Assembly: GCA_010093635.1 (NCBI GenBank)
Contig: MU006805.1
Coordinates: 124,001 to 188,000 of the forward strand
Source of the DNA: Massarina eburnea CBS 473.64
Taxonomy: Eukaryota > Ascomycota > Dothideomycetes > Pleosporales > Massarinaceae
DNA: 64,000 nucleotides
Reading direction: 5' to 3'
How positions within the stretch are numbered: position 1 is the stretch's first letter; the number at the start of each line of letters is the position of its first letter. The notes beneath the pieces are model-generated. The model saw only the letters and a list, made by a program, of their open reading frames with translations, was not told the origin of the DNA and did no database searches. Below are positions 55,374 to 64,000 of the stretch, piece by piece. Both the position numbers and the translations under genes were made by a program.

Positions 55374-56072
55374 TTCACTTTCATCGACTCTAATGTTTGC
55401 TGATAACTCTCCTAGTGACTTATTCTTGAGATGAATGCATGGTGGGACGTATATTGTTGCTGGTCGAAATAAGCATTTCCGAAGTTGTGGGTGTAGATGT
55501 TCTTTCATATTGGATAGATGGTGGACGTGTCTTGGAGTTTGGTCAAAGGGCGGACAAAGAAATGAATGAGAGACAATGGAGTTGTGTGGATTATTCCAGG
55601 TTAGGCTTTGTTGTTGATCCCTTGCCCGGTGCGCTTTGTCCTCGCACATAAAGACCAACTGTCGTTTAAAGGAGCTTCATGCGCGTGGAAGAATAGGGAA
55701 AGACGGAGAACTAGACGCCATACAATCTAGGACCGCCAGTTTGTCTCTAAAGCCCGATGTGAAATCCGATTCGTAAGAGGAAACCCGCTAATATATCCAG
55801 GACCTCAAGTTCAATGATTGAGGAATCACCCGTTCACTCCGCTCTATAATCCACGAGACATTCCAATAGGTCGAATAGAGGTATGTTGAATTGGATTCAA
55901 TACGCCAGAAACTCTGTGTTGGAAAACAATGTTGTTTTTAGAAAGCAGCCGATCCAATAATACCTGCGTCGAAGATAATGTTATCGGGCATTTCATTCGC
56001 CTTAACTCTCTTAGACACATACAAACTGGAAGGAAAGCAGCATGGAAAATACTTACTGGGCATCAATGTGTA
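55374..56072. other. Intergenic region
   Basis: Promoter side of the 53883-55373 gene and 3' flank of the HET gene. No further gene supported. Confidence 0.45.
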
Positions 56073-58826
56073 CTATCCCAACCAGATCTCATCCCGTGGA
56101 GCGTTTTGCCAACCCTCTTTCCATTTGAGCTTTCCAGATACCTTGATTATGCCCTCCCTGTAGAAAAATCGTCCCCCATCCTCTTTGTACGAGGACTTCG
56201 GTATTGAAGACGTCGGCGTAGGAAGGTTCAGTGTCATCCAATAGGAGCTCGAATAAGAACTTTCTGTGTTTTCATAGAGAAGTAAGATAGCTTGGTGTTG
56301 GTTTTTTCCTTGTTCTTCTTTGGATAGCGCCTTGTCCTTCGAGAATGGCCCATAATCACTGAACCAACGCATCTGACCCGCGTCCTTTAGATCGGGGAAT
56401 TCAATGGGGAGTTTGGCACTGTTCTGCATCTCTACATCCGCCGAACCTCCTCTTCTAAGCCCAGGGTAGAAATGTATGTCCGAGACTCGATATGTAGCGA
56501 TGAAGGACCGTATACGAAGAATCTTTGACTGCTCAGGTACCACCCTTAGATAATTATATCTCTGAAAAAGCTGTTTGATAGACATCCATTTCCCAGCAGG
56601 GGTCTTGGTTCGTATGGTTGGGATCCAGGGTTCTTTTGCACAACTCATCTGCATACTTAGAGCTTTTTGTGATTGTCGCCTGCATCGAAGCTCTTGCAAT
56701 TGGTGTTCATCCGACTTCATGGCGATGTGGTTCCTGCCTATGAACGACGAATTTATCGCACCCTTGGTTCTTACCCAAGACCAAGATGGAAACCCCTCTC
56801 GATACTGAACAGGTTGCTTCTTGGGGTCTTCAACAAGCCAAAGAAGCCCATATACAAAAGCTAGACAAGTGTTTGTATAGTGCACAGAACCAACAGGAAG
56901 AAGTATCCCAAAGTAAGACTGCGTTGGCGCCAGAGAAAGTAATCCTTTGAAAGCGTCTAACGCGTCCGTATCGTACGACAGTTGCCGTTTCTGGTATTGG
57001 TTGACAAAAGATCGAAAACAAGGTCTTTTATCTCCGGTTACTGCCTTGAAAATGGTCAAGTTCAATGTCAATCCGGAAATCTGGTGTGATGCAAGTCGTG
57101 GAACTGTCTCTGTTTGATGCGACGAATGACATAGTAAGGAAACTCCATCCTCGGTGAAAAATATACATCTCCGGGAAAGAATAGCTTCTTGAAACGTCCA
57201 GCCACGGCCCATCCACGTGGAGCGCCGTAATGTGTTACGAAAGAAGTCCGGCTCAGTGCAATGGAAGTAAGTCACATCTTGAGATCGAAACGACTTCGAA
57301 ACGGGACGTGGACGGGAAATGCCAGGAAGACCTACGTCAGGGTGGGCCTCGAGAGCACAGATAGTAGCGGCTGCATGATGGTTTATATTAGCCATTTGTC
57401 GAATTTGCGTCGCTTTCTCTTTTTTGTGCTGTTGATTGATGCAGAAGACATCTATCCATAGGTACTGGTAGCCAAGATTTTCGGTGACCCTGAGCGCATC
57501 TTTTATCAGCTGGGGTAATGCCTGAGGTAGAAAGTCCAGAGTTTCGATATTGGCAGGCTTTCTAAATATATCAGTGTCGATCCTTTCCCCCCACACATAG
57601 CTCAGTGCAATGTATTTAGTGCCTTCCTTCATTGTTACAACTTGCCGTGTATGGCAGTCGACGACTTTAGCGTCCTGAGGGAACCCTATCTCGTCGTTTA
57701 TGCAGCAATGAGGGTGCTTGTGGTGGCACTGGTCAATCATCCTTGAGATATAGCAACAATCCACCTGTTCATGCAACCCATCCAAAGTTCCGAAGACATT
57801 ATCAGCCATGAGAGACGGTGTGATGAGACCACGAGCACGTGCATAGCGCCACAATGTCTTGTTCTTTGTCATATTGGGTCTCCAGTTGAAACAATCCCAA
57901 GGTATCGATCGTGCGGACGGAAAAGGTGGCATGAGTAACTGCGTCCGAATAACAATTGACTCTTTTCTGAAATCCCCACTTTGTTCTCCTGAGCTAGTAG
58001 CCAAGAGACAGCCCTCAAATGTATGCTTTTTTCTCTTCCTTCCGAGCAATGTAACTTCGTCCTTTTTAGGAAATTTGGCATAAACGGTTGTCGCAATGAC
58101 CTTACAGGAAGGACAATCAGATTCGAGCATGTTTCTCGAGAGTCCCGAGAACGAGCACACTCGGCTCCCATATCTCATGATTGATCTACCGTCGGGGCGG
58201 AAAATAGCCTGAAAATCAATCTGGGAGCATTGATCACACAATGTGATACAATCTTTGTCTTGAGAAACGCCCCTGTAGAACCCCTCTTTTGGAGAGACCT
58301 TCCACTTTTTGGTCTTGGCCGGGATGCCTATAGGTCTTTCAGGGTGACTGAATCTGATATCGCTGTCGTCTCTTCCATCGGCATACCGTGATAGGATGTT
58401 TGACTCATCGGAGATCCCAGTTGGCCGTGTCGTGACGATACAAGCGTCCTTTTTTGTCCCTTGAGTGGACGGGACAATAAAAACTTCCATTAGTTGTCCG
58501 TGGCTGAAGTTACGGTTGAGCCAGGTATTAAAATTGTTATCCTCGGACGAAGATACATCTTTTCCAAAGGTTGGGGATTCAAAAGTCCCAACATGGCCGT
58601 TGTTGGATCTTGGAGATACAGTACCATGAGGTCGGACCGAGCCATCTTTTCGAACTTCTTTCTCTTGATTTGGTGGTGGTTGAAAAAGACGCCAGAACCA
58701 GTCTATCTTCCAAGGCCATTTTAGTTGGCTTTGTGAGGTGGTGCCATAGGGAAAGCGTGCTTTTGTGTGGGTTGAAGAAGACGGATCCATGACCACTCCC
58801 AGCCCCACTCCAATACGATTCGCCAA
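56073..58826 (-). CDS. HET (heterokaryon incompatibility) domain protein
   Basis: Single-exon ORF of 917 residues. The N-terminal 190 residues are disordered. LCDQC and DCPSC (about residues 195-240) form the Cys pairs often seen ahead of HET domains. The HET domain spans about residues 405-540: YIALSYVWGE, YQYLWIDVFCINQQ, then WMGRGWTFQEAILSRRCIFF. A large C-terminal region follows (SWSWVRTKGAINS and further beta-rich parts) without a recognised second domain. HET proteins trigger cell death on fusion with unlike strains, but most family members have no tested role. A TATA-like site is about 110 bases upstream. It borders an AT-rich, gene-poor spacer, a common setting for HET genes. Confidence 0.93.
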   Translation of the reverse strand: MANRIGVGLGVVMDPSSSTHTKARFPYGTTSQSQLKWPWKIDWFWRLFQPPPNQEKEVRKDGSVRPHGTVSPRSNNGHVGTFESPTFGKDVSSSEDNNFNTWLNRNFSHGQLMEVFIVPSTQGTKKDACIVTTRPTGISDESNILSRYADGRDDSDIRFSHPERPIGIPAKTKKWKVSPKEGFYRGVSQDKDCITLCDQCSQIDFQAIFRPDGRSIMRYGSRVCSFSGLSRNMLESDCPSCKVIATTVYAKFPKKDEVTLLGRKRKKHTFEGCLLATSSGEQSGDFRKESIVIRTQLLMPPFPSARSIPWDCFNWRPNMTKNKTLWRYARARGLITPSLMADNVFGTLDGLHEQVDCCYISRMIDQCHHKHPHCCINDEIGFPQDAKVVDCHTRQVVTMKEGTKYIALSYVWGERIDTDIFRKPANIETLDFLPQALPQLIKDALRVTENLGYQYLWIDVFCINQQHKKEKATQIRQMANINHHAAATICALEAHPDVGLPGISRPRPVSKSFRSQDVTYFHCTEPDFFRNTLRRSTWMGRGWTFQEAILSRRCIFFTEDGVSLLCHSSHQTETVPRLASHQISGLTLNLTIFKAVTGDKRPCFRSFVNQYQKRQLSYDTDALDAFKGLLSLAPTQSYFGILLPVGSVHYTNTCLAFVYGLLWLVEDPKKQPVQYREGFPSWSWVRTKGAINSSFIGRNHIAMKSDEHQLQELRCRRQSQKALSMQMSCAKEPWIPTIRTKTPAGKWMSIKQLFQRYNYLRVVPEQSKILRIRSFIATYRVSDIHFYPGLRRGGSADVEMQNSAKLPIEFPDLKDAGQMRWFSDYGPFSKDKALSKEEQGKNQHQAILLLYENTESSYSSSYWMTLNLPTPTSSIPKSSYKEDGGRFFYREGIIKVSGKLKWKEGWQNAPRDEIWLG

Positions 58827-60749
58827 ACAAGTATGAATGCGAGAGATATTGTGTGAAAGTGAGTGCTGAGACGTATTATTGTGTCGATGGTACTTGCGAT
58901 CGGCGCTTCAGAGGAGTGGAATAGCGGTTGGTGGGTTTATAATCATTGGAAGCAGAAGCGGGGAAATATGACACAATATGTAGTAGCTTTTTCGCAAGCA
59001 GACTCAATACAGATGGGAGTACCTTCAGGTCGCCAAAGAAGAATAAGTAGCGTAATTAGTATCAGCGAAGGTTTTGGCTGTGGAGAGAACCAATGATCCG
59101 TTCGCCATGGAGCCCCGCATGTCAGCATCGTTAAAGTTTGCCTGTATTGGTGAGGAGCCTTTTCAGCTGATGCAATCCCACTGTTACACAACATTACGAG
59201 GTAGCTCCCGATTGAACGATAAGGATTCTAGAGAGAATGATAGGTAGGTTGGACTAAGGGGCTCGCTTCCCCCTACTACATCTTTCCTACCCGATCTATT
59301 CCTACGATGTTATGGTACGAGTATAATCTTCAGGTTAGCTGTGTGCAGCACTGCATCTAGCATAGTCTCTTGGCTTGAGGGGAGAGAGGATAGCGTCATA
59401 AATTGGATTAGTATTGGATATGTACTGTAGAAGGGGTTGCCTATAAAAGAAAGTATATAAAGATAAGCGACAGTCCGCCCTGTCTATAGGAAAAATTGGA
59501 GCCGATGTAATTCTATAGTTAAAGTCGCTTTCGTGAATAGGAAAGTAGCCTCTCTTGGCTACACCCTTATACAGTCTTATCAAAAAGTTTGCGTTATTTA
59601 GGTATTTTCAGCTAGTTAACAGTGAAATCCTATAATGATAGAAAAATTGGATAGATGTCTCTATAATTGCTCTTTCATATATTATGGTGCCTTGCTGCTC
59701 TCAACGCTGCAGCTGTCAGGCTGAGTTAAATTTTCAGAAATATTATCCAGGCTGTTAACACTGAAACTTTGTACTAAATCAAATGTGTTTTGATAATGAG
59801 TTCACGTGTGTAACTTTAAAGTTGCGATACATCACTTTTCTTCACTGTTGCTACCACCCGTAGTAGGAGTCGACTCCCTTTACTGACATTCAACTTTTCG
59901 TCCAGCCTTGTGGTTGCAGCTTTGACATCTGAACAAACTTCATACAGACTGAAAGAAATGGTGTTCCAGTAACAAAGAAAGTACCCTGCTCATCAAAACA
60001 TTCATCAAATCTTTAAACAAAGATGGAAAAAGGTTCAACGGTCTCGCTTCGCGTGGAGGATGAAGACCGGGAGTGATTTGGCTAGGCTCTATTAGATCTA
60101 GTGCGAGCAAAAGCCAGATCTACGTATACCTCAGTCCCTTCATTATCTAACCAATCTCACCATAATTGATGTCACTTCCGCCATGTAAGGCATTGGCGTT
60201 AAAAGTCACGTCCTATCCGTCTACCCCTCTTTTCGCAGCATCTGAATTGATCCATTGTAGATGGTAGAAACGGAGTCATCTACAACAGACCCCCAGAAAC
60301 TCCCAAGTCCACCGTATCCGTATACGGTTCCAGTCCATCCTCTCGGAGCCTCCACATATGTTTGTCTAGAACGACAAGCAAACAGTCTTCTTTCCAATGA
60401 GATGTATTCGTGTGACAAAAGTTTCCTTTCCATGCCATTCGATTGGAGACGGACACCCACGAACTCCCAATACAATGGAACCCTTATTCCACTACGGCCT
60501 CAACACGACGTGCGGACTGCGTGACACTTGTACTCCAGACCCCGCATAAGTGCCGCATGCCATGCACCTCACTCGACTCTGTCGCGAATTGCCACATAGT
60601 CGCGCTCTCTTTCACACTGATGAGTTGAACGCGCTTCAGTGCAGTTGACACTCAGCACCGCCCCGCGCAATTCATCAGCAACTCTTTGCATCCGACATCT
60701 TGAACACACGACCAAACACCCCGCAGTCTTACTCGCACTCGATACAAAC
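58827..60749. other. AT-rich intergenic spacer
   Basis: About 1.9 kb. The stretch 59200-60200 is AT-rich without a usable ORF. An 87-codon plus-strand ORF at 60261-60524 overlaps an 84-codon minus-strand ORF at 60221-60475; neither shows a recognisable feature, so I call neither. Confidence 0.45.
58936..58943 (-). promoter_or_regulatory. Possible TATA box of the HET gene
   Basis: ATTATAAA on the minus strand, about 110 bases upstream of the ATG at 58826. Confidence 0.35.
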
Positions 60750-61692
60750 ATGGGTGGTCGCAAATTCCTCCGCCAAATCTTCACGCGCCAGAAGCGCAAA
60801 GAGTCATCGCGCACACAGGAAGATGCATCTGACCCAGCAGTGGAACCCACAATCCCTCCACCAGAGCTCCCGCAACTCAGACCAATGTCGCGACTCTCGT
60901 TGACCGAGAACGCGCGCAGACGCACGCCTGCTTTGCCCGAGGAAAAGGCAGAAGCAGCGCTCCCTTCATTCCCGTGGGAAGAGCCAGGGGCGGCGCCCAA
61001 AAGCCGTACGATGGAAAAGACAGGAGGAGGGAAGGGAGGAAGGGATAGTGGGGAGAGAATATGGAAAGATGAACACAGGTGTTCCGCCAGCGACGCTGAT
61101 GAGGGCTTCAATGGGCGTTTGGAGGATATGATGGGAGTGAGTGACTTGCGCAGAACACTGATGGTTTTTGGGACAGAATTCGCTAACTTGGCATCGTGCA
61201 TGTAGGCCCATGCGAGGAGTTCGTATCTAGTGCGTGAGCCTCGCAGGGAATTGGCGAGTGGGTATGAACTTGCTAGCCGGCGCAGGTCTATGATGGATGC
61301 TGATACACGGGTCGGAAACGATAGAGTGCAGTGAGTGTTCCCTCCAACTATCGCAAGGCGTTTCCATCGACCTATACGAAGCTTTATTATATTCAAGGCC
61401 CTGCCAGAGAGTACAGCAGATCATGTGGCGCATGTACTAAGCGTGTCACAGAACGTCGCATGAAGTACCACCGAGACCTGGCACTCCCATCCCGAGCAGT
61501 CGCGCCACCGCTATTAGAACATCGATTTGGCCGCAGCCGGAAGGTTACCGAGCCTGGGCAGATAAGAATGACTCTTTTTTCGAGTCCCGAAAATCAAAGG
61601 AGTCGGACACTGCTGAAAGTTCCACTCACTCGAGGCATCCGCCCCGACCCTCTTGTGTTCCGCGAATGCGGTAGGGATGGGTCATCCATGAA
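60750..61692 (+). CDS. Small three-exon gene, basic disordered protein of unknown function
   Basis: Exons 60750-61136, 61206-61330 and 61452-61692 give 250 residues (MGGRKFLRQIFTRQKRK...). Both introns have GTGAGT donors. The first (69 nt) has CGCTAAC and ends TGTAG, the second (121 nt) has GTACTAAG and ends CACAG. The frame closes at both junctions: MMG joins AHARSSYLVREP and DRVQ joins TSHEVPPRPGTPIPSS. The protein is charged and disordered, with a basic N-terminus and a Pro-rich SLTENARRRTPALPEEK part; Gly at position 2 invites a check for myristoylation, though position 6 is Phe. No family recognised. The start and the last exon are tentative. Confidence 0.5.
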
Positions 61693-62909
61693 GGAAACGT
61701 TTTCAAGTCCAAACTTCTCTCCTTTTGTTCTTTCTCAGTTTGGCTTTCTGGTAAAATGTGCAAGCTTTGTTGCTTGTTGATATTGTAGGAGGTGGGAAAT
61801 AATATTGATTGGGTCTGTGAAGACCATGGCGTCCGGTGGATAAAATCCTTGGCGGGCATTGCGTTGATTGTCAAAAATCTTTACATCGATAGCTAGACCT
61901 CAATATCCCCATGCGTCTTTCTCTTATAGATTGAATGAAACATACTGTGCTTGTATTTCTGGGTTGCTACTCAGGCGTCAAAGCACCAACACCGATATAA
62001 ACGCCGATAGATCGTCACCATGTTCTCTGGTCCTTCTATCGTATTGTAATATGTTTTATTGAAACGCATGACACAGATCACCGACTCTGGCATCGTGCTC
62101 ACTGCTATCCAACACCGTCGTCGTGTCCCAACCAATCAGCACCCCGATCGGCGGCACGCACAAGCTTCTGCCAAACCGCCACCCGCGAAGAAAGCACCAA
62201 CACCATGCCGAAGCTTGAATTCCGGCGATATCGAAAAACTTCTGCCATCTTGCGAGCCGTCTCATCGCACATGCGCAGTGATTCTGCGTCCGAGAAGTGT
62301 TGAGGGAATCAGGGAACGTGCGGGGCGAAATCTTCTCAGCAGAATGGCGAAGTGCTTCAACCCACCGAATCGCAGTGTGAAGAGCTGTCATCACAATACA
62401 ATCTCTATCAATCGAGAGTGGCTCACAAGACCGACGATACCCCCACCCATCCCCAAATAAGCAGGTCGAACACTCCAGCGGACAAGCCCATCGTCAAGGC
62501 TCCACTCGCGAAGCGGTCCAAGCAGCGTTCCTCAACTGCGGGTGGTCAGAACGTCCAGCTCTCACTGGCTTGGCGGATTCGGGGAATAAGATGTGCCTAT
62601 CAGAACGATGGTAGGTATCCGGGGAACGTCGTACGGCAGGGGCTCGTGCACCGATGGGATTGATAGTTTATCTCAAGACCCTGCCGTTTCTTTTGGTCTG
62701 CTGAAGATCGTCGTCTTCGTTGCGCGCCTCAGATTTTCTTGAAGGTTTGTTGCGATTACATTTCCGGAGGCTTAGAGCAACGGGCACAAGGTAAAAGCTA
62801 GAGGGTTGTCACTGATAGCGCAAACTGTTCACGGGACACTTGCAAACGCCATTTCATCATCCATCGCCCGCCCACACTTCGAGCTCCACTCTCCGCATTT
62901 CCAAACAAA
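61693..62909. other. Intergenic region with a possible undetermined gene
   Basis: Between the small gene and the transporter. The plus-strand segment 62350-62663 reads like a disordered coding exon (LQPTESQCEELSSQYNLYQS) ending in a stop at 62661-62663, but I could not connect it to a start by good splice sites. An overlapping plus-strand ORF at 62059-62460 in another frame has an ATG. One of them may belong to a real gene. Confidence 0.35.
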
Positions 62910-64000
62910 ATGGCCACAGAACCAATCGAAGTGCCTATTGAGGGCGACACGGTGCGTCGCGATAGCATCGCGCGTACCGAAAAAGGTCGCATGGAGCGTC
63001 TTTGGCCCGTAATAGCGTGTGGTGCAGGGCTGTTCAGCGATGGCTACCTCAATAACGTTCGTCTTCTCCATATGCGCCAACCTCGACGAAAGCGACAAGC
63101 AAGCCATTCCAACGCGTCACTATTTCTAACCATGAAGACAGATCATCGGTCCCGTGAGCAAGATGCTAAGTATCATCTACCCCGACGCATACGCGAACTC
63201 CTCCGCGCAAGCCAATGTGTCTAGTATCACTTTCGCGGGCACTGTGTTCGGCATGCTCTTCTTTGGCTACACCAGTGATCATTTTTCGAGGAAGTGGTCG
63301 CTTTTTGCGTCGACCATTATTATTCTCTTGTTTGCGACCTTGGGCACTGCGTCGTATGGCGCTGGCGGAAGCCCTAATGGATTGATCTCTGCCCTGGTGG
63401 CGTACCGCTTCTTCCTGGGAATCGGTAAGTGGAAGCACGAGATAAGAGTGGGCATGTACGGTGGCTAATCTTAAAATAGGCATTGGTGGTGAATATCCGG
63501 CTGGCAGTGTTGCTTGCGCCGAGGGTACTGGAGAATTGAAGGAAGGGTCGAGGAACAAATGGTTCATTCTGTTCACCAATGTGCAGATTGATCTAGCTTT
63601 CTTCCTCTCCGCCATCGTCGCCACCGTCGTGGTACGTACTTTGCAAAACTTCTCTCCAGCCACGACGCTGATTTAACAACTATAGGTCATCGCAACAGGA
63701 GAAAACCATCTCCGCGCAGCATGGCGCATCTGTCTCGGAATCGGCATCATTCCACCGCTCTCCCTGCTCTACCTTCGTATCAAACTCCAAGAGCCCGAAG
63801 CCTTCAAGCGCGAATCCATGGCGCAGGCCAAAACGCCCTGGTCGCTCGTCATAAAGTTCTACTGGCAGCGTCTCGCCATCGTCAGCATCATCTGGTTCAT
63901 CTACGACTTCTCCGCCTACTCCTTCGGCCTCTACGCCACGGACATTCTGTCCAGCTTGTTCGACGACGAAGCGCCATTGAGGACGTCGCTGGCGTGGAAC
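62910..64000 (+). CDS. MFS transporter, GIT1-like (glycerophosphodiester/phosphate), 5' part
   Basis: Exons 62910-63056, 63142-63424, 63480-63631 and 63686 to beyond the window end; about 281 residues visible. Introns of 85, 55 and 54 nt; the first has an unusual GTTCGT donor but a good CTAAC branch site. The first helix reads LFSDGYLNN; joined to the next exon it gives IIGPVSKMLSIIYPDAY. GYTSDHFSRKWS is the loop 2-3 MFS signature, and GIGGEYPAGSVACAEGTGE is the pattern of the phosphate/Git1 branch of MFS. Yeast Git1 imports glycerophosphoinositol and related diesters at the plasma membrane. Substrate here is inferred from family only. Six helices are visible, then the central loop (EPEAFKRESMAQAKTPW) and the start of the second half. 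Confidence 0.88.

Noticed and set aside
60261..60524. 87-codon plus-strand ORF
   Set aside because: No recognisable feature and an equally good ORF on the other strand.
62059..62460. 133-codon plus-strand ORF and an overlapping minus-strand ORF (62056-62394)
   Set aside because: Neither could be linked by good splice sites to the more coding-like segment at 62350-62663; the structure of any gene here is unresolved.
1..64000. tRNA genes, CRISPR arrays, operons, phage-like genes
   Set aside because: I looked for B-box-like motifs, spaced direct repeats and co-directional tight gene clusters and saw none; gene structure is eukaryotic.

Overview
The window is nuclear DNA from a filamentous ascomycete (Pezizomycotina; Dothideomycetes is my guess, not proven). 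The evidence is short GT-AG introns of about 41-120 nt with CTAAC-like branch points, a HET-domain gene, a membrane-anchored GH5 glucanase, a DUG2-type WD40/M20 protein, and an LTR retrotransposon damaged by C-to-T/G-to-A changes as expected from repeat-induced point mutation (RIP). Genes lie on both strands with intergenic spaces of 0.4-2 kb; there are no operons. I saw no tRNA, rRNA or CRISPR array. Two runs of N (10324-10867 and 29064-29369) are assembly gaps.

Left arm (1-25.5 kb): 3' end of a Pro/Ser-rich gene; a six-helix membrane protein; an F-box protein; an acidic, disordered protein; a very long disordered protein with 39-residue tandem repeats interrupted by the first gap; a two-exon protein with one membrane helix; a seven-exon DUG2 (glutathione degradation); a degenerate DEDDh-exonuclease-like protein with a C-terminal Cys cluster; and a secreted Ala/Gly-rich protein built from repeat modules separated by phase-1 introns.

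Centre (25.5-41 kb): gene-poor. A complete Ty3/Gypsy chromodomain element (28741-36665) has 209-bp LTRs, a 5-bp target duplication TATTA, relic gag-pol on the plus strand and a second relic ORF on the opposite strand between pol and the 3' LTR, apparently with its own small intron. This antisense ORF is the most unusual item in the window. To its right lies a CUE/DUF1771/Smr protein of the no-go-decay endonuclease (Cue2) type, then an AT-rich spacer with a CACGTG-containing inverted repeat.

Right arm (41-64 kb): housekeeping genes UFD4 (HECT ubiquitin ligase), NMA1 (NAD synthesis) and a GH5 exo-beta-1,3-glucanase, then a disordered protein, a HET-domain protein next to an AT-rich spacer, a small three-exon gene of unknown function, and the 5' part of a GIT1-like MFS transporter that runs off the window. 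The genes do not form one pathway; they include protein turnover (F-box, UFD4), glutathione breakdown (DUG2), NAD synthesis (NMA1), mRNA quality control (Smr protein), cell wall (GH5) and uptake of phosphorylated metabolites (GIT1-like). Exon boundaries were worked out by hand from splice signals and reading frame.
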